Below, in pieces: positions 28,601 through 36,976 of a stretch of 64,000 bases of DNA (the first letter of the stretch is position 1; every line of letters starts with the position of its first letter). This DNA is from Gimesia aquarii (lineage in GTDB: Bacteria; Planctomycetota; Planctomycetia; Planctomycetales; Planctomycetaceae): the NCBI RefSeq assembly GCF_007748175.1, contig NZ_CP037422.1, positions 6,092,334-6,156,333 of the forward strand, written 5' to 3'. The position numbers were made by a program, and so were the translations under genes. Under the pieces are notes generated by a model. The model did no database searches. It saw nothing but the letters and a program-made list of their open reading frames with translations, and was not told the origin of the DNA.

Positions 28601-30019
28601 TGGAACCTTTTTCCGAGAAGACTTCTGAGGACGGCTTGCCGCTACAGATTCTCTCCGAGACTTTTTAGGCTTCTGAGAAGTTGGCTTTGTTCGCTTTTGT
28701 TGCTTGACAGGGGCTTCTTGTTTTTTCGAACGTGCAGTCTCCCTCGCTTTCATCGCAGAATCAGAAATCACCGAACCTTCTTCAATTGGAGAAGCGGGAT
28801 CTTGTGTTCTCGAAAACTCGGTTGTTTCATCGGCAGCTGGTTCTGGCTCAACAGTTTTTTTTACACGTTTGTGCGAACGTTTCACCTCGGGCACAAGAGT
28901 TTCCGATTCAATCTCTACTTCCGCAGCCAACTTCTCTAAATCGAAGCTGGTACTGAGACGGCTTGATGTTTCTTCTTCGGTTGTCTCAGTTGGGCTACTG
29001 TAATCGGGCATAAATTGATTGATTTGAAAATCACTACTATCTGACGATTCATTTGCAATAGTTTCAAGTGTTGCCTGCTCACTATCCGATTCATCACTGG
29101 CCAGTGCTTCCAGAACGTTGTTGTCGACATTCGATCGTTTTAGGTTTGAATTTTTTAAGTCTTCCAGTAACTCTTCGGGGTTTTGGTATCGATCATTTTG
29201 CGATTTTGCCATCATCCGCTGAATAATGGCCACAATTCCCTCAGGTACTCGGTCATTTAACTGCCGTGGATCGGGTGGGGGAGTGGAAGCATGCGCAGCC
29301 AACTTATTGGTCAGACTTCCTTCGGAAAAGGGAGCACGCCCAGTTAACATGTGATACCAGGTACATCCCAAAGAGTAGATATCACTCCGAATATCTGCAG
29401 CCTTGCTGTCTCGCGCCTGTTCTGGCGCCATATAATCCACTGTCCCCACAGTGGTACCGGCCCGCGTAATACTTGTCTCTGTATTATCATCAATTGACCG
29501 CGCCAGCCCTAAATCTGTCAGTTTAACGACGCTATCCTGCCGAATGAGAATATTCGCAGGCTTGATGTCTCGATGCACAATGCCCTGCTGATAGGCATGA
29601 GCCAATGCTTTTGTGACCTGCGTGATAATTTCCAGTGAACGGCGAACTGGAACGCGATTCCGTTTACTGATCAGATTATGTAAGTCCGTACCCTCTACAT
29701 ATTCTAATGCAATATAAAGATAACCATCTTCTTCGCCCGCATCATAAACAGAAACAATATTCTCATGACGCAGATGTGCGGCTGCTTGACCTTCCGCCTT
29801 AAAGCGTTTAACAAGTACGGGATTCTCTGCTTTGTCGCGGGGTAAAACTTTCAAAGCAGCCAGCCGATTCAATGTCGTATCCCGGGCAAGAAAGACTGCT
29901 CCCATGCCTCCGGCACCGATTTCTTTTTGAATCTGATACTTACCGAGTGATTCCAGTTTGGGGACGCGCGCGGACTGGCGTTTTTTCCTTTCAGGAGTCT
30001 CCTTATTCCGCTTGGCCAT
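25649..30019 (-). CDS. Ser/Thr protein kinase with large extracytoplasmic region
   Basis: Protein of 1456 residues. The kinase domain (about 27-290) is complete: GAGGMGAVF P-loop at 35-43, K57, HRDIKPAN with D151, and DLG with D169. A low-complexity Ser/Lys/Glu linker follows, then one transmembrane segment around 488-510 (LIGGMILLILLIWWGI). About 900 extracytoplasmic residues follow, with repeated short strands (LILMADSEQ, LRLQGIHFLC, FQNCSFGLIG, VLVSNCFIS), suggesting a right-handed beta-helix. PknB-type kinases with such sensor regions are a planctomycete feature. It probably senses a wall or surface glycan; that is inferred. Downstream target unknown. Confidence 0.9.
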   Translation of the reverse strand: MAKRNKETPERKKRQSARVPKLESLGKYQIQKEIGAGGMGAVFLARDTTLNRLAALKVLPRDKAENPVLVKRFKAEGQAAAHLRHENIVSVYDAGEEDGYLYIALEYVEGTDLHNLISKRNRVPVRRSLEIITQVTKALAHAYQQGIVHRDIKPANILIRQDSVVKLTDLGLARSIDDNTETSITRAGTTVGTVDYMAPEQARDSKAADIRSDIYSLGCTWYHMLTGRAPFSEGSLTNKLAAHASTPPPDPRQLNDRVPEGIVAIIQRMMAKSQNDRYQNPEELLEDLKNSNLKRSNVDNNVLEALASDESDSEQATLETIANESSDSSDFQINQFMPDYSSPTETTEEETSSRLSTSFDLEKLAAEVEIESETLVPEVKRSHKRVKKTVEPEPAADETTEFSRTQDPASPIEEGSVISDSAMKARETARSKKQEAPVKQQKRTKPTSQKPKKSRRESVAASRPQKSSRKKVPVTPSDTSTSETGVAVDYIQIAKLIGGMILLILLIWWGIKTFSSSAPTPQGKGNNPFASADQQQQQQANLDDSEAQNPDENTDQAKSIDDDSSQKPVGDSDDNSNAEKSQAADQNQKPNEKWQNVAVRGQEKKHLPRWGTGFMSLRGGNGSKAYPNLPLLKVAKGKSEAGIYQSLNSAMKAVTSKGAVIRLLGQGPFLLKPHRLQNISELILMADSEQNPVVVIQADEVTQKQTELNVISFSGGVLRLQGIHFLCDVSQFPDSGTCDIFKINQSDITFQNCSFGLIGANQKRTFRLVNSIGKIRATTARPQGETRILLENSVITGDELKAIHVDQPYADVLVSNCFISTKGSPCLELASQEIKPKSNSDLEARNVPCIFRIFSSTLLSDRSIFELNGPIETKKLNQPGQDATAKISPLQTDIIVVNSVLIGNPKEKQSSMVSLINWPQDKLRAQNKSRFSGLKFQLESSLLWGWPLYLKSIDSDNTHNMFQIDSHRIWQQSWGEVVSEDAFNNQIPPKMSELRTPAFVKSLLDFSKQKSVYAISEGGLIAGCDPAKLTSLSQGQLKRISAYQDRPQNYDQLRKVFTKAKTVTFDMTKGDLSEFLKSSAISGPTNVLVNGEGICYTSPIILENKQVRLQFQQKAGGSPLIVQLKLSPSATPKRSRDKKSTAISSFFTSRNSTLEMVGGNFQIAAERRGVIPKHFLICQNSRVALDQCVLKAMLFNEKRFQSVVYVEPAAAKQTSQVMIDRSFLTASGTIVESRALRLSLEIQNGLLLGLQNLFTFDAPRSGSPSIQVSLKQSTFAPGGSVFTFQESLGTSAGTGSLQIFADDSIFMPAPSTSAVRADLSRTVSLFAIPPSLQKKKLIQWWGSSNGFMIERLNLLAESGNASQSTSTTFLEAMKSLFGEEVTQRPLVSPGGIILQEQKLPPLVKIMSSDFQLLSTCKAATWSELKQPIGANLSELEQNLKGSSNSRSKPGRNKLAF

Positions 30020-30160
30020 CGCCTACCTCAGAACTGTCTGAATCGACAAATTCAAAAAACGCTTCACTTGCAGCATTCGTTTTTTGAATAATCAAGAATT
30101 GATTTCATGCTATTAGTTACATGAAGCTGGAAGACTATATATCATAAGGGGTTGGAAGGG

Positions 30161-30180
30161 GAGAGTCAAAATAGACTCTC
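30161..30180. terminator. Hairpin in the gap before the kinase gene
   Basis: GAGAGTC (30,161-30,167) pairs with GACTCTC (30,174-30,180) across a six-base loop, in the gap between two minus-strand genes. The T-rich side faces the plus strand, so termination of the minus-strand propeller gene is uncertain. Confidence 0.35.
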
Positions 30181-30266
30181 TTTCTTTTCGATATTTCTGA
30201 GACAATGAATTCAGAAACTTTCTGCCCTGTAGCATCTTTTGTCGTCGGAATGTTCGTTAAGTCGGT

Positions 30267-31166
30267 TTATATTGCATCTGCCCAGTCCAGGCACTGAACA
30301 AGCCCCGATTTCATGCCACAAATGCACCATTGACCAAAGGGGTCGCAGGCAACTTCAATCGCGTCGTCTGGAATAGCGCCCCCCCAGAGAAGTTTTCCTT
30401 CCTCGTTTAACCAATACAATTCCTGCTCAACGGTCGCAGCGACAATTCGACTTGCCGTATAATCACAGGCAATCACTTTTGGTGTTCCTTCGAAAACAAG
30501 TGTACCTGCCGTCTCTCCTTCGTGATCAAAGATTAAGATCCCGTAGTTGAATCCTGCGAGATAAATCCGACGTGCATCACCGGCGAGAGCAATCCCGCCA
30601 CAATTGGACCAATGTTTTTCACTCCAGATGCAATTACCTTCCAAGTCGTAACAACAGAGCAAACCATTCTCTGCAGCACCGATTAAATGTGGCTCTGTGA
30701 CTTGAAATTGCAAATAACTGAGAGGGCGAATGGTTTCAAAGCTAGAGACCTTTTTCTTCTGTGAGTCTATGAGAATCGTTTTTCCACTGGCAATGCTCAC
30801 GGCGATGTAGTCACCATAAGAGTCCATCGTAATTGCTAAACATTCAACAGAAAAAGAAATCGCCCATAACACATTCAGATCGCGATCAAAACAACAAATA
30901 TTATTATCGGCGTAAATTGCGGCTCCCAATTTACCACGGTCACTCCAGTGAACGAGCTGTACGTCTTTAATACCGCGATTTAGATGCAGGAACTGTCCCT
31001 GTCGATCTAATAAATAAAGGCCGCCTGAAATATCGGCGGCCAGAAGTTCTCCTGTTTCCCGTGCCAAGTCCAACGCAAGTAAAGGAGCTTCTGTCGAGAA
31101 TGACCACCGTAAATCGGGAGTCGGTCCTTTTCCTTGTCTGAGCCAGGTGGCACGTTCATCCATCAT
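30267..31166 (-). CDS. Beta-propeller (PQQ/WD40-like) protein
   Basis: Protein of 299 residues built of about seven similar blades, for instance GELLAADISGGLYLLDRQGQFL, RIYLAGFNYGILIFDHEG and QELYWLNEEGKLLWGGAIP, each ending in aromatic-rich strands as in PQQ-like propellers. No signal peptide. The start codon overlaps the S41 peptidase stop (ATGA), so it is translated with that protease and may be its partner or a scaffold. No catalytic motif seen. Confidence 0.72.
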   Translation of the reverse strand: MMDERATWLRQGKGPTPDLRWSFSTEAPLLALDLARETGELLAADISGGLYLLDRQGQFLHLNRGIKDVQLVHWSDRGKLGAAIYADNNICCFDRDLNVLWAISFSVECLAITMDSYGDYIAVSIASGKTILIDSQKKKVSSFETIRPLSYLQFQVTEPHLIGAAENGLLCCYDLEGNCIWSEKHWSNCGGIALAGDARRIYLAGFNYGILIFDHEGETAGTLVFEGTPKVIACDYTASRIVAATVEQELYWLNEEGKLLWGGAIPDDAIEVACDPFGQWCICGMKSGLVQCLDWADAI

Positions 31167-32833
31167 GGTGTTACTGCATATTGCCTTTGCAGGATTTGTA
31201 ATCCACGTTTGATGTCAGAGTCTGCCGCCAGTCGTTGCTCACGTGTCGCACCATACATGGCCGTTTGCAGTTCATCTTTCTCAACCGTGATCTTGGGTTC
31301 GATCCCGATCTTACCATAAGTATTTCCTTGAGGCGAATAGAACTTAGCTGTTGTCAAACGTAAACCAGTCGAACCTCGAATAGGAAAGATACTTTGTACC
31401 GACCATTTACCATAAGTCTTACGACCAATCACAGTCGCTCGACGATGATCGGTAAGAGCCCCCGCCACGATTTCACTAGCACTGGCACTGTTCTCATCCA
31501 CTAATAATACTAATGGAATCTTCCAAGTTCCAGGACGATGAGCCGTATAACTCCAGTTCTGATCTGAAACACGTCCACGAGTCGAAACTAATGTGCCTTC
31601 TTCCAGAAATCGGTCAAGAACCTCGACCGCCGCTGAAAGCAAACCACCGGGATTTCCACGGACATCCCAAATCAAGGATCGCATTCCCTGGCCATGCAAT
31701 TTTTTTAACGCAGCATCCAGTTCAGAAGCAGACGTTTTCTGGAAACCTGACATTTTAATGTAAGCAATGCCGTTGTCTTGATCAAGCATCTTCACAATCG
31801 GAAAACTTTTCACCTGAACCGCTTTTCTCGTGACTCTGGCAACACGCGTCGCACCACCATCCGGACTTTCCAGCTCTAAAACAACCTGACTTCCAGAAGG
31901 ACCACGTAAGAGATTGGCAGCCTGATCAGTTGTCATGTTTCGACAATCTGTTTGATCAATGCTAACAATATGATCTCCCGGCAACACGCCTCCCCGTTCA
32001 GCGGGACTGTCTGGCAGAACATTGATGAGCAACATCCCTTCGCCAATTTCCGCCTTCATCTCGATGCCAACACCGACAAACTCTCCTTCAATATTATCGT
32101 AAAGATCACCCAGACGTTCAGGAGTCAGAAAACTACTGTAATCATCGAGTGCATTACAACCACCAAACATGTATTCAGAGACCACTGCCGTGTCACGTAG
32201 TTGAAGATATTGGTAAGACAAATCACAAACTTCATTAATCAGTTGGTGTGCCCCGTGATGACTTGAAACTTGTTTGTTCCAATACTTTTCTCTTAAGATA
32301 CGACGAACTGCACGAATTTTTGCAGGTGGTACATTACTCAAGTGTGTTTTGGTGAACTCGTCATTCGCAAGCGCCAGATAAAGACTCTCAGTACCATGCG
32401 CTACATACGATGTTGTGCTAAGCGGATCGACAAAATGTGACTGAATTTTTGATAAAATTTCGTCGAAAAGAATGAATGCTTCACGTCGAGACTGAGACAA
32501 GAGAACTTTAGAGAAGCTGTCATCCGTGTAACGTCGATCGATACCAAAATGAATTTTGGCACGACGCAGACCATATTTAATATTGTTGTTCTCAGGCCAC
32601 TTTTTCAAAGCCGATTCATAATGCTCAATTGCCTTAATCCATTGTCGTGTCTGCTCAAACTCTTCGCCCTTAGCAATGGCCTGGCTTTGTGTCACAGGAA
32701 TGACAATGGGTAATTCACCGGGGTCTGCATAGGCAAAAGTTGAAGCCAATGCTAACGAACATCCCAATAAATAAACACATATATTACTTGATTGCAGACT
32801 CTTCAGAAGCCGCGTCTTAGTAGTTGAAAACAT
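31163..32833 (-). CDS. C-terminal processing peptidase (S41 family) with PDZ domain
   Basis: Start at MFSTTKTRLLK, preceded by GAGGGGGA; a longer start is less likely. A signal sequence (about 12-36) leads into a TPR-like helical region. A PDZ domain follows (GVGIEMKAEIGEGMLLINVLPDSPAERGGVLPGDHIVSID). The S41 catalytic domain has the Ser in DENSASASEIVAGAL and the Lys in GRKTYGKWSVQ. It would cleave protein C-termini outside the cytoplasm. 556 residues. It is co-translated with the propeller gene. Confidence 0.92.
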   Translation of the reverse strand: MFSTTKTRLLKSLQSSNICVYLLGCSLALASTFAYADPGELPIVIPVTQSQAIAKGEEFEQTRQWIKAIEHYESALKKWPENNNIKYGLRRAKIHFGIDRRYTDDSFSKVLLSQSRREAFILFDEILSKIQSHFVDPLSTTSYVAHGTESLYLALANDEFTKTHLSNVPPAKIRAVRRILREKYWNKQVSSHHGAHQLINEVCDLSYQYLQLRDTAVVSEYMFGGCNALDDYSSFLTPERLGDLYDNIEGEFVGVGIEMKAEIGEGMLLINVLPDSPAERGGVLPGDHIVSIDQTDCRNMTTDQAANLLRGPSGSQVVLELESPDGGATRVARVTRKAVQVKSFPIVKMLDQDNGIAYIKMSGFQKTSASELDAALKKLHGQGMRSLIWDVRGNPGGLLSAAVEVLDRFLEEGTLVSTRGRVSDQNWSYTAHRPGTWKIPLVLLVDENSASASEIVAGALTDHRRATVIGRKTYGKWSVQSIFPIRGSTGLRLTTAKFYSPQGNTYGKIGIEPKITVEKDELQTAMYGATREQRLAADSDIKRGLQILQRQYAVTP

Positions 32834-33283
32834 AGTTCCCCCTCTATTCCAGCGATTCATCCTGTTACTGATGGCCGCCACAAGCAGGGCTCATCAATAG
32901 CAAGCAGGAAAGTAAGCGCCGGATCGCGCTGCACAAAAATGTACAACGTATATTAAACAATTATCTTGCCGATATGTTTAACATAAGCCACAAAAAATCG
33001 ATGGTCAAACAATCGTTTTCATGAAGATGTTGCATGATCTGCATAATCGTTTTATTTTTAAATGTCGATTCAAAAGCAGAGAATCGAACAGCTCACTTGA
33101 GAGCCGTTGTTTTGCCTTAACCCGTTACGGCTATAGACAGAGGAGGGTCAGTTACCTTTCACCAGGCTTCCTAATCCGTACGATTGGCATAACCGAACCT
33201 TAAGCGATTCCTTCAGGAATTATTAAAACAAACAGACAAAATCGACTCAACTCTACATTTAGTATGTTCCACGTTTCGAAATT
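32834..33283. other. Intergenic region upstream of the S41 peptidase
   Basis: About 450 bp with no supported gene on either strand. It must hold the peptidase promoter and the end of the pepT transcript. A small ATTCC-TTCA-GGAAT hairpin near 33,208-33,222 is the only structure seen. Confidence 0.35.
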
Positions 33284-34516
33284 TCAACATTCTTGCCCCC
33301 AGAGAATGGCAAGTTGTTTCAGTACGGCAACCGCCTGTTGCATCTCTTCAAGTGTTGTCCATTCCAAAGGAGAATGAGGATTGTGTTGACCACTGGAAAG
33401 ATTGGGAGTCGGCAATCCCTTTTCGGTTAATAAAGAACCATCTGTTCCTCCACGAATCACGTCCAACTTAGGTTCCAACCCAGCAGCGCGTGTGGCCTCA
33501 ATCGCTTTGTGCAACACACGAGGCTCCTTCTGCAAGCCATCGCGCATATTTCGATACTGTTTGTGAATGGTTATCGTAATTTCTGCTTTCGGGTGCTGGG
33601 CTCGCAAAGGAGCTGCCAACGATTCCAGGAGCTGTGCATATTCCACTAGTTTTTCCGTCTCAAAATCTCGCAAGATCAAGCGAGCAGATGCCTCAGAGAC
33701 ACTTCCTTCCAGATGATAAGGATGGATAAAGCCCTCTCGGCCCTCTGTCGTTTCAGGACTGAGCGTTTCCGTCGGTAATTTTGAAATCAAATCGCACAAG
33801 ATACGATTCGCGTTGACCATCACGCCTTTCCCGACAGAAGGATGAGTATTTACCCCACGCACGACAATCACTGCCTGATCTGCCGAAAACGTTTCAGAAT
33901 CGATGCGTCCACTCCCGTCACTATCCAGTGTGTATGCACAACAGACACCAAACGCATTCAAATCCAACTTTTCGATCCCCCGACCAATCTCTTCATCACA
34001 GGTAAAACAGAGACGGATGGGACCATGTTGAATTGAACGGTCTGACATCAATTCCGCAGCAGCAGACATCATGACCGCCACACCTGATTTATCATCAGCT
34101 CCCAACAAAGTCGTTCCGTCTGTCGTAATGACCGTCTTGCCTTGCATCGCTTTCAAGCGAGGCTCATCACTGACTCGTAACACTCGCGAAGAGTCTCCCG
34201 GGAGCACCAGATCTTCACCTCCATAGTTTTCATGCACAATTGGTTTGACATTTGTGCCTGAGAATTCAGGTGAGGTATCCACATGCGCTACCCAACCAAT
34301 CGCAGGGACATCTCTCTCAACGGTTCCTGGAACGGTTGCCATCACAATGCCAAATTCGTTGATTGTCACCTCTTCAAGCCCCAATTGTTGACACTCTTCA
34401 AACAACATGCGGCTTAATACCAATTGCTTTTCCGTACTGGGAAATGTCGGGCTTGTTTCATCAGACTGGGTATCAATTTTTACATAACGCAGAAAACGAT
34501 CGAGTAATGTATCCAT
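33284..34516 (-). CDS. pepT: Peptidase T (tripeptide aminopeptidase)
   Basis: Start at MDTLLDRFLRYVKID; a TTG three codons upstream is the alternative. 410 residues, M20 family. Zinc ligands and catalytic residues are visible in AHVDTSPE, LLGADDKSGVAV, TCDEEIGRGIE and LDSDGSG, and IRGGTDGSLLTEKGLPTPNLSSGQHNPHS near the C-terminus is diagnostic of PepT. It removes N-terminal residues from tripeptides in the cytoplasm. It is 53 bp downstream of the sialidase gene and on the same strand, so possibly co-transcribed. Confidence 0.95.
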   Translation of the reverse strand: MDTLLDRFLRYVKIDTQSDETSPTFPSTEKQLVLSRMLFEECQQLGLEEVTINEFGIVMATVPGTVERDVPAIGWVAHVDTSPEFSGTNVKPIVHENYGGEDLVLPGDSSRVLRVSDEPRLKAMQGKTVITTDGTTLLGADDKSGVAVMMSAAAELMSDRSIQHGPIRLCFTCDEEIGRGIEKLDLNAFGVCCAYTLDSDGSGRIDSETFSADQAVIVVRGVNTHPSVGKGVMVNANRILCDLISKLPTETLSPETTEGREGFIHPYHLEGSVSEASARLILRDFETEKLVEYAQLLESLAAPLRAQHPKAEITITIHKQYRNMRDGLQKEPRVLHKAIEATRAAGLEPKLDVIRGGTDGSLLTEKGLPTPNLSSGQHNPHSPLEWTTLEEMQQAVAVLKQLAILWGQEC

Positions 34517-34569
34517 ATAAGCCAACTTTTCTTTTCATGTTTAAAATAAATGAGCGAAATACACGCTGA

Positions 34570-35727
34570 TTAACGTGCGGTTTGGAATTGATCCAAGTCA
34601 AAGGCAACAAATTCAATTTTCTGATAGCCGTCGCGTTCGTAAAGCAGACCAATATTCCCATTAGCTAATACCGCCAGGCTGGAATAGGCGGCTGAACCTG
34701 GTGTTACCAGTCGCGAGGAAGCCCAGTTTTTTCCTTCGTCTTCACTTAATCGAACCGTCATTTTCGCGCGTTGTTTACTGGCAGGATTACTAAACAGAAT
34801 TTGCCCTCGCTTTCCCGGTTCAGGAAAACGCACCCGTATCAGACTGGCCTGACATACCGGTTCAATTAACGCAGAGTCGAGTGATTCTTTGGACCATGAA
34901 GCTCCACCATCTTCTGAAATCGCAATTGCCCGCCGATTCTTACCATGATAACTTCGCATATTCATCAACAGACGACCATCGTCTAATTCAACAACAGCAC
35001 ATTCATTCGTTTTTTCACCGATTGGTTGGCTAAGCTGCCAAGACTTGCCATGATCATCTGAATAAATCGCATGCGACCGACGCACAACTTTGCCATCCAA
35101 CGTCACATTATGATCGCAGGGAATCACAAGTCGGCCTTTGTGTGCTCCACGCGTTAGTTGAATTCCATTACCGGGTCCAGTGGCATACCAGGTCCATTCC
35201 CGATTTTTCGTAGACTTGGTGATTTCATAAGGAGTCTTCCAAGTCAAACCATCATCGTCTGAAAAACTCATATAAACACGTCGCGTATCCCGCGAGGTTT
35301 TGTTTTTGATTTGTTTTTCGTGGTCCTTACCATGATTCCAAGTCAAAGGCAACCAGATACGCGCCGTTGATTGATCAACGACCGGGCAGGGATTGCCACA
35401 AGTATTCTCGCCATCGTTCCAGAGAACAGACAATTCTGACCATGTTTTACCATGATCTGTACTTCGCTTGAGAACCAGATCAATGTTTCCACTGTCACGT
35501 AAGTTGTTTTTCCGTCCTTCCGCAAATGCCAGCAAGGTTCCTTTGGTCGAAACAACCAAAGCCGGAATACGGAATGAGTGATAACCACCATCACCTCGCT
35601 GAAAGACAACGTTTTTGGTGATTGTTTTCAGAGCAGGGGACTTTGTTTCCTGAGCATTGACTTCAGACCGCTCAGCACTCAGAAACAGGAAACTAAGTAC
35701 AACAAAGAAAGGAAACCATTTTCTCAT
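34570..35727 (-). CDS. Exo-alpha-sialidase (neuraminidase-like), secreted
   Basis: Start at MRKWFPFFVVLSFLFL, with GGAG upstream; this exposes a signal peptide. 385 residues of a six-bladed sialidase propeller: FRIPALVVS (the FRIP catalytic Arg motif) and five Asp-boxes of the form SxDxGxTW (STDHGKTW, SDDDGLTW, SDDHGKSW, SEDGGASW, SEDEGKNW). The family removes terminal sialic acids from glycans; planctomycete members may act on other nonulosonates or sugars. Acts outside the cytoplasm. Its gene precedes pepT. Confidence 0.9.
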   Translation of the reverse strand: MRKWFPFFVVLSFLFLSAERSEVNAQETKSPALKTITKNVVFQRGDGGYHSFRIPALVVSTKGTLLAFAEGRKNNLRDSGNIDLVLKRSTDHGKTWSELSVLWNDGENTCGNPCPVVDQSTARIWLPLTWNHGKDHEKQIKNKTSRDTRRVYMSFSDDDGLTWKTPYEITKSTKNREWTWYATGPGNGIQLTRGAHKGRLVIPCDHNVTLDGKVVRRSHAIYSDDHGKSWQLSQPIGEKTNECAVVELDDGRLLMNMRSYHGKNRRAIAISEDGGASWSKESLDSALIEPVCQASLIRVRFPEPGKRGQILFSNPASKQRAKMTVRLSEDEGKNWASSRLVTPGSAAYSSLAVLANGNIGLLYERDGYQKIEFVAFDLDQFQTAR

Positions 35728-36009
35728 ATTGAGGTGCTCCACTAGCTATTCAAATGCGGTTGATCTGTCGCAGACGAGTATAACGCCACGCGAAATGCCT
35801 CACAATCAACCAATTTCGGCTACATTTCTAGTTGAAAACGCTGATTGACTTGCGGTCCGCAAAGAATTTGTTAAGCTGTCGATTCTTCATCGGTATTTTG
35901 CCGATAAAGTGAGATAACTAAGGAAGTTAGCACTGGAGAATCGCTTTTCTCTTCGTGCAACATTCATTAGAATAGGGACTATATTCAAGAGTCTGTCCCA
36001 ACCCATTTT

Positions 36010-36083
36010 GGCGGTGTAGCTCAGTCGGTTAGAGCAGCGGAATCATAATCCGCGTGTCGGGGGTTCGAATCCCTCCACCGCTA
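36010..36083 (+). tRNA. tRNA with CAU anticodon (Met elongator, or Ile2)
   Basis: A 74-base cloverleaf: acceptor GGCGGTG/CACCGCT, D arm GCTC/GAGC, anticodon stem GCGGA/TCCGC with loop ATCATAA, variable loop GTGTC, T arm GGGGG/CCCTC with TTCGAAT. The anticodon CAT reads Met; an Ile tRNA modified with lysidine is the other possibility. CCA is not encoded. The first acceptor pair is G-U. It is followed within 60 bp by an integrase remnant, as expected for a tRNA used as an attachment site. Confidence 0.93.
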
Positions 36084-36139
36084 CTTGGCCATTTTCAAGA
36101 ATGGCCACAACTTTCGAAAAACTCGTATTTTCTAGCACT

Positions 36140-36622
36140 TTATGAACGGCTCGTCTTTTCTTTTGCGAGTCGCCGCGAGTCATAACGGGTGTTTGCGTCC
36201 CCAGTTTTGCCGGCAGCGTCATCGAAGTGATTGTCTGTTACAGTCAGGTAGTGCTTGCGGGCGACTGTTGGTGTGTTTCCAAGCCAGGCACAAACCACGT
36301 AGGTGGGAAACTGCTGTTCGAGTTCTGTTTGTCGGCTTGACCGGCAGTTTTGAAAAGGTTTTGGCCATTCCTCGACACCAGCACGCCGCACAATCTTCTG
36401 AAATGTAGTTCCCAGGTTCTTACCACCATGTCCACCAAGCATTGGAACAACCCACTGTTCGCCTTCATACGCCATTAAGAATGCCTCATTTAGAAATGGC
36501 CGCAACTCAGGGAATAAAGGTACAACTCGCGTTCCCTTGCCGTACCGCTTTGTCTTTGGGGCGATCACAGTGAATCGGTCAGCATCCCAGTGGATGTCGG
36601 TATTTTGATTTCGCGGAAGAGT
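36140..36622 (-). pseudogene. 5'-truncated tyrosine recombinase (phage-type integrase)
   Basis: Only the C-terminal part of the catalytic domain is present. [19 protein letters not shown] is the usual DxDW...RFTV...PKTK segment; [13 protein letters not shown] and the terminal [13 protein letters not shown] include the second catalytic Arg region and the nucleophile Tyr. The conserved His before VVCAWLGN is Tyr here ([11 protein letters not shown]). The frame is blocked by TAA at 36,623-36,625 just where the rest of the domain should continue, so the N-terminal half is deleted. It lies 57 bp from the tRNA, suggesting this was the integrase of an element inserted there. Confidence 0.8.
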
Positions 36623-36976
36623 TTATGGGAATCAAGTTGCGAACTGCACTGCTGAAATGGGAGAAAATTCAGTATTCCGCGAAAACGAATGTTAAAACAG
36701 ACATTCTACCCTTGCGGAAAACTCACACCTTTTCGCGTAATCAAGATCTTCCAGACGTACCAAACGTAATTGAGAAAATTTCACTCGATGAAGTTCAAGT
36801 AAATTCACACATCGGTTTTTTAGTAAAATCGTTTGAGCGGAAAGCAGCTTGATGAGGCGTGGCGATGATTTGTGCAACTTCGTTTGGTTCGCTACACTCA
36901 CTTTCACTTCGTTGCACAGATCCATTCTTAACCACTAACAGAAAGGAATGTCAGATTAAGTCTTAACTAATGCAGT
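36623..36976. other. Remnant region behind the truncated integrase
   Basis: No supported gene; frames on both strands give protein of no recognisable type. An inverted repeat GTGCAAC (about 36,871) and GTTGCAC (about 36,911) is present. This probably marks the deletion that removed the integrase N-terminus. Confidence 0.35.

Noticed and set aside
36625-36925. Overlapping small frames on both strands behind the integrase remnant
   Set aside because: No ribosome site, no recognisable protein, and they sit in a deletion scar.
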